Positions 13,101 through 28,100 of a stretch of 64,000 bases of DNA are shown piece by piece. The stretch is taken from the NCBI GenBank assembly GCA_013399305.1, contig VXAI01000274.1, positions 498,341 to 562,340 on the forward strand, given 5' to 3'. Origin of the DNA: Rostratula benghalensis (taxonomy: Eukaryota; Chordata; Aves; Charadriiformes; Rostratulidae). The notes beneath the pieces were generated by a model. It was not told where the DNA came from. It made no database searches and saw nothing but the letters and a program-made list of their open reading frames with translations. How positions within the stretch are numbered: position 1 is the stretch's first letter; every line of letters starts with the position of its first letter. Both the position numbers and the translations under genes were made by a program.

Positions 13101-16100
13101 GCAAGTAAGCTTTATTTTTATTTTCATGTTTTCTTCTTTGCCTTTGAACTATTTTGGATTTCACAGTGATTCTGCCTAATGCTGTAATCCCCATAAGCTC
13201 TGAGACATGCTATTTTAGTGCAATCATTTGGCAACTGGAGCTTTAAATAGGTGTAGGAGTCCCATCTGATTAACCATTTGTAACCTTTTTTGCTTGAGAA
13301 AAGGTTGACTGATAAGTCAATAAACTTTCAACTTGAATAGTAACTACTAGTTACCATTTAGCTAATGTGACCAACTTGTGTGCTCTTAACATTTAGTGTA
13401 AAAAACTTTCATTAAATCCCTGAGAGTAGATATTTAGGCAAATGACATAGCATTACAATCTGATATCCTAAGGAAATGGTGCTTATGAGTCATACCGCTC
13501 ATCTGTTCACTACTAACTGCATCTTCTTCAATAATTTTTCCACCGGGTAATAAATATAATCTGAATTTAAGGTAAGCAGCTGAGTCAAAAACACTAAATT
13601 CCTAAGCTTTTTTTTTTAGAGGTGATGGGGACAAGGAACTAATGGTGCCCTTGAGGGAATAACTACATCCTGAGATGAAAAGTTACCTGTTCTGCTGGTC
13701 CTAGTGACTTACTGAGCTACAGGTATTCGTTTACCTGGCTGGGAAAAAGACATGGCACCTTCCTGCTCCCCAAGCTGGTAAAGGAAAAGGCTGAAGCTTG
13801 TAGTTCAGAGGACGTGAGGGGAACAGGAGATAGCGTGGGGGAGAGGGATGTCCAAAGAAAGAAGAACAAAAGGGAATATGAGGAAGGACATAAACACATC
13901 TGGGGCAGACGGTTCTCTTACAAAATGTGAAGGAGGCATGGGAGTTAATCCAGGTTATTTGCAAGCATATGACGTTGTAGGGTAACAGTTCTATCCCCGG
14001 GCTGTCAGCGTGGATCCTGGCCCCAATATTTTTCTCAGTCTACCTCAGGGAGCTGCTTTTGCGTGTGTTGTCAGTCTGTTAGTGCCCCCAGTGCAGTGAG
14101 ACAAGAATATGAAGTCAGGATTGCCATCAGGAATCAATAGCTAAAATTTGTCCTTTGTATATAGTGCTAAAGAATTCAGAGGGAAAGGCTGGGGGATGAG
14201 AATGTGCATCTTGTAGTGTATTATGATGATTTACTTATCTATCATGTCATTTATCAGAATTCAGTTTCAGTATAAAGCAGATTCCTGCATAACACAACAT
14301 TGCTTCTTTAATTAACAAATCAACCCAAGAATGTAAATTAACCAACTTCCACTTAGCGTATAATCTGTCATGCTCCAAAAAAAAAGGAAAACTGCACAGT
14401 CAAACTTTTTATGTTTTGGTTTTTACATTCATACAAAAGTGTTTGATAGTGCATTAAGGTTTGGGAAGTATAACGCTATCAGAAAAGTGATTACTTTATG
14501 GATTCAGTAATTCCAAGGAAAATAACACAAGAGCTGATATGGAATGACAGAAAGTGCCATTATTTAATTCTATCGCCCTCTAGGGAGAAAATGAGGGTTT
14601 GTTGTTGGGTTGTTATTTGGGTTGGGCTTTTTTTCTAGACTATGCAATGGACAAATAGTTGATGAGATATTTGAGAAAGAAAACAAAATACAGAGAATTC
14701 TAGTGAAAAAAAACATAATTTATAAAGTCGTGCTGCTTTGACAGACAATTAGAAACAACTATCATATTTGGGAAAACTCTACATCACTGTATAGTCAGAC
14801 TTGTGTAAAGAATAGCCAGAAACTCAGTTGCCTGAAATTAAATTTCAAATTAATACCCTCCTCCCCCCCCACAATTTACACCATTTATTGTAACAGAAAA
14901 GCAACATTTCAGAGTAAAGCGATACCCACAAGTACACTGAGACTCTTTTTATAAAATCTAAGTGTTAAAATAATGTGCAAATAGATTCCATTTTCCTCTC
15001 AACTGACACATTATTTATCCAAGTACTACCTATATTGCCTTTTGTTACACAAAAACATAGTCAGCTCCTATTACTCTATTGCAATTTAGTAATTCTTCGT
15101 TAAATGAATGCTCTCCCCTGCATGATCAATAGCCTAAATGTGGCAGCAAGAAGTTAAACCAATTTGCAGATCAGATCAGTAAGCTTAGCCTCGCAACATA
15201 AAATTGTAGACTCCCTTATTATAAAAGTACCATGTATTCATCTCAGCCTGCCAGGTGGTGTTATTCCAGCATATTTATTTAATAGCGTGACTAAAAATAG
15301 TCAGTGCAACATTAGTATTGTCTGGCTTCTAACAGGGAGCCAGCTCAGCTGAAGTACGCGTGGCTTTGGAAAAAGTACATCTGTACCTTTAATTTTTCAT
15401 CAGCTGTAATATAAATTCAAGAGCAGGCTTTAATTGGTCAGGTCATAAAGGGATATAATTAGAGACTAGTGGAAGAGGGAAGTTGGAGGGAAGAGAGAGA
15501 GAGTAAACAATGCTATCTATAATCAAGGGCATCATTGAAAATTCACTAAAGGGAATTCTGCCTAGTTTGGCTTCCTGCGTTCTGCATGCCTGTCTGTGAT
15601 AAGAGCTGTCTGGGAGTTATTCACTCCCAAATAAATCTTCCTTATAGACCTGTAACTCTGCTAGAATAAAATCATAGTTTCATGCACTTTCAGTTTGATC
15701 AGTGCAAATCATTCTGTGCTTTCTAATGCAAAGGCCACTTTTCAGTTGAGAGGCGGTTGTGTGAAACCTAAAGATAACTACAAGACATAGGAAACAATGT
15801 TATGTACAACTCCTCTCTCTTACTGTATTGTTTTTACCCTCCTGAGAGAGTGCATTCTGAAGTGGGAAGTGTTGGAGGGGGCAGGTTTTTGGGTTCTTTC
15901 ACTTTGGCATATGGTGCACATTGTGAAGAACAAACTGCTTTTTGTGATGTTTTGCCGTTTGCAGAAAGGTAGTAAATATATTGTTCCCAAAGTCTTTTGA
16001 ATTAAGGTATGAATAAAGCTTAAGCAATTAATGGAAAGTAGGGGAAGGACAGTGAGGTTCTTTGTAGTTAGGCTGTTTGAAATGGTCATTTCTTCTCCTC

Positions 16101-19100
16101 AAAAATTCCAGCAGTGAAACATGTAAAATGCAGAGAGAAGGATGGTGATGCCAGTTGTGTTTCGCTTCTGCACTGAATAATCTACAACTAAAAATACTAG
16201 AAAACCTTTCCATTTTCAAGCACATTTTGGTAGTGGTGTCCATGTGAAGAGCTTTGGTGATCTGAGTAAGATTTTTGTGTAAGCAATCAAGTTTTCAGGG
16301 AAGGAGATCCTTATCTTCAAAAGAGGTTTAGCTGATATCTCAGTGTTGTGCTTTCAGAAATTACAAAACATCGCATTTCCATTAAACTGCATTTTTTTTT
16401 CAGTGAGATGGTTTAAATCCAGACTTAGTGCAAGTCCTAGGAAGGAAACTACATTAAAGTAAAGATTATAAGCTTCCAGCTAGGATAAAAAAATGTCCAA
16501 GTTATGTTCTCCTTTGATGTTTATAACCTCTCTTAAAAAAAAAAAAATCCAATGCAAGTATGTGTGTGGTCACTGCTGTAATTTTTATGTAGTAAGCACT
16601 TTTTTTAGTCCCCAAAGACAGCATAAAGCTGAATTAAAAGTTTTGTGTAACTAGAAAAGGCACAAGGCAGTGGGTGGCAAAACAACCAGGGCTTGGTCAG
16701 GGACTGAATTCCACGTGCATGGGTCAGCTGCTTGCAAAGGCGTTCTCCACACTGTGAGCAGAAAGGCTGGGATTTGAGTCTTTGATTTTAACATGATGGG
16801 TTGGTTAGCCAGAACATTTAGCTGCTAGAAGCAAGCTCCAATTTGATTATTATCCTGTACAGGCATCCAGAAAAAGAGAGTGAAATCTTGTCCTCAGATA
16901 AACACATTCAATTTCTGTTCAGTTCAATGAGAGCTGTGCATGCTTCACTGAAGGCACAATTGGCTGAATAAGACTGGCTAAATTGACCAGACTTTCAAGA
17001 TAATTTAATTACATCTCTTTGTATTTAAGAATATGCACAGTAAACATCATGCTCTAATAGCAACCCTTTTCCTCCCTCCCTTCTTCCAATAAAACCTTTT
17101 ATTTGATCTCAGAGGTGGACTAGATGGAACATCTTGAGGTCAAATACAAATTAATGTATGTTAAGTGCTTCAGAGGTTCCAGATGTTGTTAGAAACAACA
17201 GTCAAACTCCTTCAGTCTTCATGAACAGTTATAAAAATAACTTTGTTTAAAAGATTGTATGATTTATTCTGTACTTTGGATTTGGTCATGCAGAATGAGG
17301 AAAAAATTGAACTGAAAATCCTGAGATGTACTACCTTAAACTTTGCCCTTATGGTTAACTTATTTAAGTGGTACAAAAAACCAAACACAACTGTTGCCAG
17401 CTCAGATTTCAGAATTCTGCATATTAATTTTGGAATTGCATAGTAAATTCTATGCACTGCAGATGCAAAGGACCTTCAGAAAATGCACTTTAAGGATGTA
17501 AAATATTTTAGCTAACAGCAACGTATCCAGTGCCAGACTTCTTAGTCCGCAACAACTATTGTACATTAAATGAACCACATTGAAAATGGAATTAGATCTT
17601 TGCATTACTCTTACCATCCAGCTATAATTCACTTTTAGATTGCATCATTTTTTCCTAGCAGCACACAAAAAATCATGAGAAGTATTAATCTAATAATACC
17701 CTAGGCAATATTTAAAGTCATGGGAGACTCAGGTAAACCAACATATTCAGTACATCATTAGTTTGAATGTTAATATTTCCAGTGTATCATTATACTCTGT
17801 ATGTTACTAGCTACCACAGAATAGCTTACAGAAAAGACCTCCCCTGTTCATTCTGGAAGTCTTCTACACTTGTAATATCCTCATCCTGTTGGATGAAAGC
17901 TGGAGGAGAATGTCACCCAAAAGCGAAGATGTGGTAAATCCCAAAGAAGAGGGCATGATGATATTTCCATGGACAGTAACACAATAAAGCAGAACAATAT
18001 ACAGATGGACAAAACGGTGTCCTTTTGTACCCTGGAGAAAAATCTCATTAGGTTAAGTTGCAGATAGGAGATCTCTACTTCCAGGGAAAAGTTGCAATGC
18101 GATTACCCTTCATAAACCTTAGGACTGAGACCTTCTTGGGAAGCTCTCTACTCAGCCCACATTCTCTTCCTGTTCAAGATTGCAAACACTCAGTTAGGAA
18201 ATCTGGACCTCTGTCTGGAAGAAAGTACCACCTCACTTCATTCTCGACACTCAGCATATACCAGATAGCACTAGGTTTCCTGTTGCTGCTGACATGACTG
18301 GAATTTGTACAAAACTTGTACAGTCCTGCACTTTGAGGAAAGTGTGAGATTTCATAGCCTTCTAAACAACGGAAATGTCATCATTGCACATGAAGATTTT
18401 GCAATCTGCAGAAAAATCTATGTGTTTTGAAGGTGAAAGAGGGAAAGTGTGTTATGCTCTGAACACAGATCCAAACTGCCAGCTCTAGTCAATGTTGCTG
18501 CTTTACGTGAGCAAGGGCAGTCCAAATCTTGCAGTTTATACATTGCAGGGTAAAACAACAGTACGGATCAGAACTGCCTGAAACTCACCTGGTCCCAAGG
18601 CTATGGTGATTATTACGTCATATTGGAGTTACAAAGAGCATCCGCCAGGTAGGGACAAGAGGCCTAAGTACCATTACTGATTGAACCAGCAGATGCCAAG
18701 ATAGAACAGCTCAGTGGAAGTCTACTCAGAGTCATTGACAAGGCTTTCCATCCTTTGAAAATCTTCTCTCCTCTTTCCCTTAGTCCAGTACTGGACTATG
18801 TGCAGCATGTAGCTCCCCAACCTACCGCAGGCAGCAGCCTGTTACCCCACACTCCTGTACTCCAAGTGAGCTCTTTCAGATGTCAGAGAAATCAGGTCCT
18901 CATCAAGCAATGACTTGGTTCCCTTCCAGCTGGATCTGATAACATCCTTAACAGGCCAAAACATCTGTTCTGAAAGGAGCCCCTTGTAGAAACAGCTCCC
19001 CCTCCTTCCCACTCAGCACTTAAAAGTGCTGTTACACTTAAATACATAAATGTTGTTTATATACTGCTTATACATCAGTTGTATGCTGGGGAACAGATTG

Positions 19101-22100
19101 CCACAGCCCCCACACAGCTGCCACCTAAACCCTGCAGTTTAGAGCCTCTCAGGCTGTTGGGTTTTGACAGTCTGAATCCACGTATCTCGCTCCACTCGCT
19201 GCTTGTGGTCTTGTGCAATCTTCCTTCCAGTGTCCAGCTGGTGCTGAGGTGCTGGGAGCCCCCTCTCACACACAGGCTCTGGGGAGCATCTCCCACCTGA
19301 TGTTGTCCAGGTTGATTCACATGCAGCACCTAATCCATAACAACGCACGCAGGACATGCCGGGTCACTGAGTCCAATACCCTGTAATGCTCACAGTCACG
19401 TCATATATGCTATTTCATAAAATGCCCAACCTTCAGCTGAAAGCTGCTTAGATTGCTTGATCCCATTATCCCATTTATTGAAAGGTTATTTTAGAGTCTC
19501 ATTCCTTTGATGGCTTGAATCTGTCTTCTAATTTCCAGGCTCATTTTATCTCTGGGCAGTTCATACCCATTTGGATTCAGTCTCCATTCTGCTGAAGCTA
19601 TTTCAGCTTGTATAAATAATTTATTATTCATTGGGCCAAAAATTCAGAAAAAATGGGAGCTTGATTGTGCAGTTTGGGTGCTCAGGGTATTCACTTGGGA
19701 TGCCTGTGTCAATAAATATTAAGGTTTTAATTAGGAGACAGCTCACAAGAGAATAACCAGTCACTAGGACGTGTGATTCCATTTAAAGCCCTACCTTGAA
19801 TGTAGTGTAACAAGGATTTTAAAGTAGGTCTTTCACCTCCCAGTGAGTATCTAAGCGTGGGGCAATGAGGTGAAGCAGGTGCTAGGGAGTGGTGGGGGGA
19901 AGTCCCTAAGCTAACATTATATTTTGAATGAAGTGCAGCCTGACAGTCAGCTAACCACAGCACATCTACTGCTCTTGAAGGATCACCTCAGAGGATCAGA
20001 GTGAAGATAACTTCTCTCCAGCACAGACTCATGGGCTAGCCTACTGCTGGTGGGAAGAGGACAATCTTCTACCATTTTGCAGTGGCTATTTCCAGGACCA
20101 GCATCCTGTCTTAACTCGTATTCCCATGCCCATAGCACTCCCCAGTTGCTGCAGAGGAGCTGGACTTCTGCTTGTGAAGTGAGGGAGCTCACGAAGTGGA
20201 TAAGCATCTAAAAGACTTAGCAATACCAAAGTCCTTATGGATTTAATCCTATGTTTTCATCTATGATTACAAAGTGACTAGCACAGTAAGGCATTACTTT
20301 TGTGCAAACAGATGGAATTATAAAAATAAAATTAAAAAAAAAAAAAANGAGAAGAGAAGAGAAGAGAAGAGAAGAGAAGAGAAGAGAAGAGAAGAGAAGA
20401 GAAGAGAAGAGAAGAGAAGAGAAGAGAAGAGAAGAGAAGAGAAAAAAGAAAAAGGAAAAAGGAAAAAAGAATCTTCTTTTGAGATAATATTGTTCAGGGA
20501 AAGAGATCACATTTGGTTTACTGCCTTTTAGAAAGGCTTTTTAAATGGTCAGGGACAGGAACAGATAAACACTGAGAGATGATAACGGGAAGCTAATTAG
20601 AAAAACTAGAAATAGCATATCCTAATAGCTCTACTGTAAACATAGAATTGTTTTTCAGTGTCATTTTTTCATCCTTTGGCATTTAATATTTTGCATTAAT
20701 TACAACTTTCCTGTAATGGATTTGAGAATCTCTCATACTGAATACTGAAACTCGGCACCTAGCATGATTGTGGCTTTATCTACATTAGCCAATAATAAAG
20801 CAAATTCCTTCCTTTTTCCCTCCTTTGAAATTATCATATTTCTGCTCAGGAAAATAATTACAGGGGAGTTCTCACTTCACTCTGAGGCATTTTTTTAAAC
20901 TGACCATTTCATATAACTTTTGGGATCTGGCCAGAAGTAGAGATGATATATGATGCCCAGGTCAAATCAGATCTCATACTGTGATTCAGACTTTTTTCTT
21001 TCTCCATTAAAATCATACTTCCTGTGGCTTCCATAGGACCCACCTGCATACTGTAATCCTATAGCTACTTGTTAATAGGGGAAAGATTTTGAATGCATCT
21101 CTTAAATATCCCTGGTGCAAGCTGCAAACCACTCTGTGCCTAAACCAAACAAATTATTCCCCTGCGTAGCAGTATTAGACCATGGCACATCCCAGAATGT
21201 TAATTAAAAAAACAGGGGGTTTAGTCAGTTTCCCTCACTTTGAACAATTTTAAACCAGAGGCAAATACCTTTATATCATTTCTCAAGCGGTCTTCCTTTG
21301 ATGACACTGAAGACTGCATGTCTGTCATTTCACACCACTCTTTTCTCTCACGCAGCCATCCATATTGTTGCCCACTTGATCAACGTCGAGCGGTATCATA
21401 CCAGCCAGTCGAAGGAAGCCGGGGCATTACGGAATAAACTTTCTGGCCTTGGCAAGAGCCCAAATGAAAGCTACTTGAACCCAATCAGGACCTACGAAAC
21501 AGTAAGCTGCCACTTTTTGGTTTCCCTCATCTAAAAAGTTTTCCTCTGTGGATTCTGTTGTCGGTAATACTGTATTTCAAAGCCTTTTAACCAGAGCGAG
21601 AAGGTGCTGCCAAAGGTTAACCTCAATTTCAGCTGAAAACACTTACTCAGAGCTGCAATTTTCAGGTTACTAAGCTCAAAGAAATGCCTACAGTATTTTA
21701 ATTAGTTTGTCAAGAGACAGCTTGCGGGAGGGGGGAGAGGATAAGGAGTGTTGTGAATAGCAGACAATGAAATGAACCTGCAAAGAATTTACAAAAAACA
21801 TAAACTAAACTATCAATACATAGAACAAACACAACTTATTTCCAGAAAGGAAAAAAAAAAAACCACAAACCACCAAGGAAAAGAAAAAAACAAACAAGAA
21901 AAAAAACCCAAGAGCAATAGCACCTGGCAATAATTCTTTCACAGTTGCTATTTGTCTCTCCCCATGGTTGTGCAGAATCTTCTCAATCCAAGGGCTGATT
22001 CTGCCCCGTTCCATGCTGAGTGTGGCTGCCCAGGGAAGAGCAGGAGCAAAACCACCCAGAGTCTTGCTGTGTACAGCAAGCAGTGCACGGGGACACTAAT

Positions 22101-25100
22101 ACCACTGTGTCTTCCCCAGAGCCAAGCAGGACTAGGGGCACTTCAGCCCTGCAAATAAATGGTTTTGCTTGCTTTGGGGAAAAAAAGTGACTATGCCTCC
22201 TGTCCACTTCCTTGGCTATGTCAGAACAGTGTTGCAAACTCCTTCTTATACTACTCATAGCATAAGGAAAAACAGACCCTTTCTGCAAGGTGTGCATGCA
22301 AAACATGCAGAAGTTAATAATATTTTTTTCCTTATTCCATTATGCTATATATGACATTTATGTTATATGTTTGCTTGTGTATACCATTGTGTACTCTTAC
22401 ACACTCCAGGTTTTGAAATGGCCCTGGTGAGACTCCCACACACATTGTTTCTGCTCTTTAGAAAATTCCCACAGAGCCAGCGTGCAATAAAGAGTGCTTG
22501 AACAGTATGGAGAGGGGCTCTTTCGATCAGTGGTGTGTTCCACTGAAACAAGAAATGTAGTGAGATGTTGGCTGGACATCCATCAGTGGGATTTGATAGT
22601 ACTTTTCGGTTACAAGGCATTTTGTCCTGCTTTTTCTCGGTTCCTTTCCAAGTTTGTGATTTTTGCATCTTTCAAAACAAACAAGTAAACAACTCTCAAC
22701 TTTGAAGAAAATCAAGCAAATTAATGGCCTCAATGGTATGAATACAGAAGTCTTGATGTTAGTGTTGATGAAGCAGTCTGGTCTATCAGAACAGGACAAG
22801 GAGTCAAGGACTTGGCTGCAGGGTCTGTCAGTACAGTGCCCACCCTTACTTCAGGCACATGAGATGCTCATCAGGAACAGAACCAAGCTCACAGCTCTGA
22901 ATGAGAACCTGCTGTCAGGTTTCAGCATGCACTATCTTTTTTTTTTCTCCATTAAGCCTTCCCATGGTGATATAATTGGGATGTAGGCCTCTAATTAGCG
23001 CTATGATCCTGAGAAGGAATGCTAGCATTTTTTTGAGATACAGTAATATGTCCCACAATTACCTTCCAATTTGCAGCCTAGATTTTACTATAACCTCTAA
23101 TATTTATATTTCTTTTATCACCCACTTGTGTCTCAGTAGCTACATTCAGAATTAATAAATTATGAAGGAAAGCAAATAAAAGATTGTTTTTAACTTCAGA
23201 GAACAAAGTTCTGAGAGCAACAATTCAGGCTTTCTTTTCAGTTTCATCCTACCCCTGTAGCAGCAATGTACTAAGTGTCTTTGACATTTTTCCCTGTTTC
23301 ATCTTAACATTCAAACTAGCCACTGTAGTGGAAATGTTCAAAATATCACCTAGATCAATCCTGTTAATATGTAATAGGATCTGAACACACTCTTCACAGG
23401 CACCAATTTGAAAATGTACTGTGTCCTGTCAAGTGTGAACATTTGAAAGAATGATTTTACTGTAAAAAGTGACTGTAAAAATGGCATTGTGGAATTTTAT
23501 CACCTCTAGGATTTCCATATCAAATGAGTGCACTTTACAAGTACAATATAGGGGTGGGGGTTTTTTTGCTTTTTTTTTTTTCTCCCAGTGTATTAAGCTG
23601 TAGAACCAACTCAGGATCCAGAAGGCATGCTGAGCTATTCCATTCCTGTGCATTAGCACCAGGAAAGCAGATATATAGGCTTTGCAGGCCAAATGAGGAC
23701 TTAATTTACACTCTGCCGGCATATTTAGCTTGAGTCTCATCTCGCATGTGAGATTCTTGCTGCTGTTCTTCACGAATTGCACTTTATAACTGAGATGTGC
23801 ATCTGACTGTTTTGTTCAAAATACATCTTTGTTCTCACTTCAGTTTATTTTGGTGAGTTTAGACAGATGTAACAGACCTGTGCTGATGTCTGTGAGTCAT
23901 GAACAAGAAGGAACATGTTCCAGCCTAGCATATTAATGCTTCATCATGGACAAGCATAAAAATATACATATGTCTTTTAAAAAATAAAACCAAGTATTAT
24001 GCGGTATATCTCCAGGTAAATGTAAGGAACAGGCAAATGAGGTATGCTGTTTAGGTAAATGAGAACATGTATTTTTATACACCACTTCAAGGCTGCTAAA
24101 AACTCATGAACTTTGAAGTAAAATAAGCAGAAAAGAGCCCCAGCCCCACACCTTTATGATTGCAGGTGTCTTAGTACCTCACTTTGTCACTCTCCCATGC
24201 ATAAGCTGGTTTCTAGAGCTGTTTTGCTTATTACATCTTTTTATCTTTATCAGGTTTAATCTTCTAATTTCTCTAATCAGCTTCCTTCTTTTCTGAGACA
24301 CTTTTACATAAGCAAAAGATAAAAGTACTAATGAGACTGTCTGATTTCCTACTTTAAATTGCTGAAACAAATAAGTGGCAGCAAACATTTACACATCTGT
24401 CTGGAACAAGCCTAAGTGGAAAGAGAGCAGAGGGATATTTTTCCATGCTTTTCTGTGGTGAAATGGAGGTTAGTTTTGCCTCCATGTCTTGTTCTCATTT
24501 TGTTCCTATGCTGAAAATATATCTTAGATTGTGGCTCCATATGTCATAGCAACAACAGTAACAATAGTAACAGAGGTAGTAATAAAAATAACAGTTATAA
24601 CAACAATAACTGCTAATACTAATACTAATACTGTATTCTTATTCTAGAACACAACAGGAGAGCTACTAACCACCGTAGCTGGAATAACTGGAGTTGTGAT
24701 AACTGTGGCTTTAATTCTGATCATGACTTCATCCACTGAGCTCGTCAGAAGGTCATGCTATGAGGTGTTCTGGTACACGCATCACCTCTTTGTGGTTTTC
24801 TTCATTGGTTTAATAACCCATGGTATGGGGTAAGTGTCTGCATTAACCACATGGGGTATATGTATACAGTTTGAGATGAAAAACAATTCAAGTCTATAAA
24901 CCTGTGCTCTTCTATTAACAAACCACTGGGATCTTTGCTTGGAAACAGATTGCAAAATGAAAGCATTTGGAAATTAAAACATACCATGTATTTTAGTTCT
25001 TTCAGCCACTCTTCTACCATCTTACAACCTGCACCTACATCCGGCTGAAATAAGTGTCATCCCTGAGGGTTGTGGGCTTTACAGATTAGGAATCTTTGTG

Positions 25101-28100
25101 GGTTGAGATTAATGAGGGATAGACGTTATAATTGTAGCTCTTGTATGGCATTGTGCAAGTGAACTTGCCCAGGCCTGACAAGCTTTCAGCATGTCAGCTA
25201 CCCTAATGTGGATGCATCTGCACCTATGCTCCTCTACATCCATAAATGTAAAGCAGTTTTGACCTTCTTTCTCTGTGGGGAAAAGAACCCCAAATTTTCT
25301 TACCATAGAGAAATACTGTCCAGTAACAGTAGGCTCTATAATACAAACCAGGTTTAAATTACTACAGTAACAAACAATTCACGTTTATGGCTGGACTTGT
25401 CATGTGGCTTTTATGGAGAGAATAACTGCCAGGTTGCTGATTGTCGTCCTGTCCCTTGGCACAAGAGGAAGGTCCATCCTCTTGGGACAGGGCTCTGGTT
25501 CTTAGGTTGAGGGACAGCAGAGTTGGGGGAACCTCCCTGAGCAGCTCACAGGCTGGTATATCCCCTGACAATGTAGAGTGAGAGCAAGAAGGTGCCTAGC
25601 AATGAAAACATTTCCATCTTTCATTTCAGTCTCCTGATATCTTCTGCTGCCTTGTGTGCTTTCCCTCATTTCCCTGTCTCATTTCTTTGTGATAGTGTTA
25701 AGGTGGATCTACTGTGATGCATCCATATCCATATTTTAATTCAGATAGATAGGGAGTGCAGTTTTGAGGTAAACATCACGGTCCTCCTCACCCTCATAGG
25801 TCTGGCCTGTACATGGCACAATCCCTGGACTGCACAAGGCAGTGTTTTGGGATGAAACCGCACTGACAGGAACGCATCTCTCTGTGCCAAGCACTAAGTG
25901 AGCCATTCATAGGACCAAACCAGACCTAGTCCTAATCTCTAGGTAGCCCTCAAAAGTGTTCAGTGCAAGGCCCTCAGCAAAGACTGCTGTGCTCCATAGA
26001 TCTTTTACTGCTGTCAATCTAGCGTACACATGGCCACCAGCTGTAGGAAAGCTTTTCAGATCTGAAGACAGAGTCACCTGGTGTTGGCATAATACAGTTT
26101 TTGTACCCGTTTCGTAAAACATTCAGGTGGTATTGCCTGCCACTAAAGTATGTACACCCACCACTCTTGGACACAGGGGAACTTCCATGGTGGCGTGTGC
26201 TTGTGCCTGTTCTCTGCAGGTACATGGTGTCAGCAGGGCAGGGAAGAGCCTGGTATGACATTTTGAGGCCTGTTATTTTTCCCACCACTTTCCTTGCGAT
26301 TTGAGAGCTGCGCCATTTGGTCTGGCTTTGAGTGTTCCTGACACTGGCCCAATTAATTAGTCCCAAGTTTCAGAGGCACAGATGCCAACAAATGCTGTAA
26401 ACAGTATCCTGGCCTGATTAAAATGGCCCCTTCCCCTCTCTCTCTCTGGCAAATCTTTTAGAATCCGATTTCAAACAAGTGTAACGCACCCTTTAAACAT
26501 TCAGCTTTGTAAGCTCCCTCTGTCTAGCCAGCTGATTGTCAGTCCTCAGCACGAGAGATCTCTGAAAAGGGGACATTTATTTAACAGCTTTTGGGGAGCA
26601 CGTTGCTTGCTCCAGGCTGGGAGCACACTGCAGCAGAGTGGTTCCTTCTTCCCCCAGCACACCCCTACCACTACCCCATTTATGAAAAGCAGTCAAAACC
26701 CAAGGTTTCATGCACTTCCCACCTCTTCCTCCTTCCCAGATGACTGAACAAAACTCACCTCCTTTTCTCTTTTTCTGTCTGAAACCTGGAACGCTGCCAT
26801 GTAAAGGAAGGCAGCACTTCTTATCTCCTTGTCACTTGTTAGACTAGTGGGCAGGAGAGGAGAGCCAGATGCTGTAGAGCCAAAGCATGGAATGGAAAAT
26901 TTAGGGAAACAATATGAAACAAACAGGGTTTCCCCATAAAACTCTTCCTTCTCTACCCATAATCAGCACCAGCTGAAACCCATTAAACTGAACAGTCAGG
27001 ATTGATATGTTGGGGAAAATTCACATCATTAACACTCTCAGAAGTAAAGAAGCTAGAATTTAATATGTTTAGAGAGTATACATCTAATTACACTCCTCCA
27101 ACTTTATTTGCAGCTTTCAAAAATGCATTTAGAAAGGAGCAAAGAAAAGAGAAGGTCTGTCACTATTAAATTTTATTATTTTTCCAAACAATACCAGATG
27201 CTTATATACAAAGGAGGTCAAAGTGTCTGCTGCAAGGAACTTGGAAATCATTCCAATTTTGCCACACACAGCAAAACATACATTTTCTATGCAAGGACTC
27301 TCCACACTTCAGCTGCATTGATGTATACTGATACTATAGCACACTTCTTGCATTTGGTCAAAAATTCTAGCAAAGCTAAAGGAAAGATAATTTGAACAAG
27401 AGAGCGGAAAAGGACTGAAATGACCAGTTTTTGAACTTTCAGTTCTTGAACTTTCCGCTATCTCTGAATCTGCATTTGACTATTAGTGCAAAACCTACAG
27501 AAACCTGGCAAAGAAGCATATCACTGTTGAACATTTTTGTTTTAAGTCAGCTTGTCCGAGGTCAGACACCCCAGAGTCTGCTGCTTCACAATGTCACTTA
27601 CTGTAAAGATCACTACTTGGAATGGGAGAACACCACTCAGTGCCCTTTGCCACAGTTTTCCGGCAACAAACCTGTGGTAAGAGTGATGTTTTTCTTCTGC
27701 TTCTCACTTAAAGTCCTTCCTTGGAAGGCCAAATGTCTTAGGGAGCAGAGGGCTGAAGTGTATGCAAGTGCTGTTTAGAGAATAGTGTGACATTTCTGTT
27801 CTGTGACCTCTCCCTTTGTATAAAGATTGTGATCCCAACCTCCTCTAGAAAATCAGTATAGACAGGTAAAGATGAAGAGTGATGTGTAAAATTTTGGTGT
27901 TATTAATAAAAAATATTATTCCTGGAAGACCCTTGAGTTAGGCAACTCTCACTTTGAAGGGTATGGATTACAGAATTGTACTCTATTTAAATACGTTGTG
28001 TATGTACATTTATTTTTAATTATTTAGTATCATCGATGTCCTTGATGTGTTCATTGCACAAACATAGCCTCCAAGAGAAAACCTTATGAGGGTAGAAAAT

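Larger units (their letters stand above)
13105..21355 (+). other. NOX3: NOX3 intron 4 (8251 nt)
   Basis: The largest intron. It contains a CR1 relic at 19357-19635 and the pentanucleotide microsatellite at 20349-20444. A block at about 15110-15480 with TTTAATTGG and GATATAATTAG motifs looks like possible conserved noncoding DNA. The rest shows no gene. Confidence 0.85.

Noticed and set aside
20235..20531. Apparent Arg/Glu-Lys or Leu/Ser repeat proteins
   Set aside because: Pure translation artefact of the GAGAA microsatellite.
27547..27778. Exon 7 frame continuing past 27676 to a stop in intron 7
   Set aside because: The donor GTAAGA at 27677 is good, and the continuation has no similarity to NOX proteins, while exon 8 matches directly.
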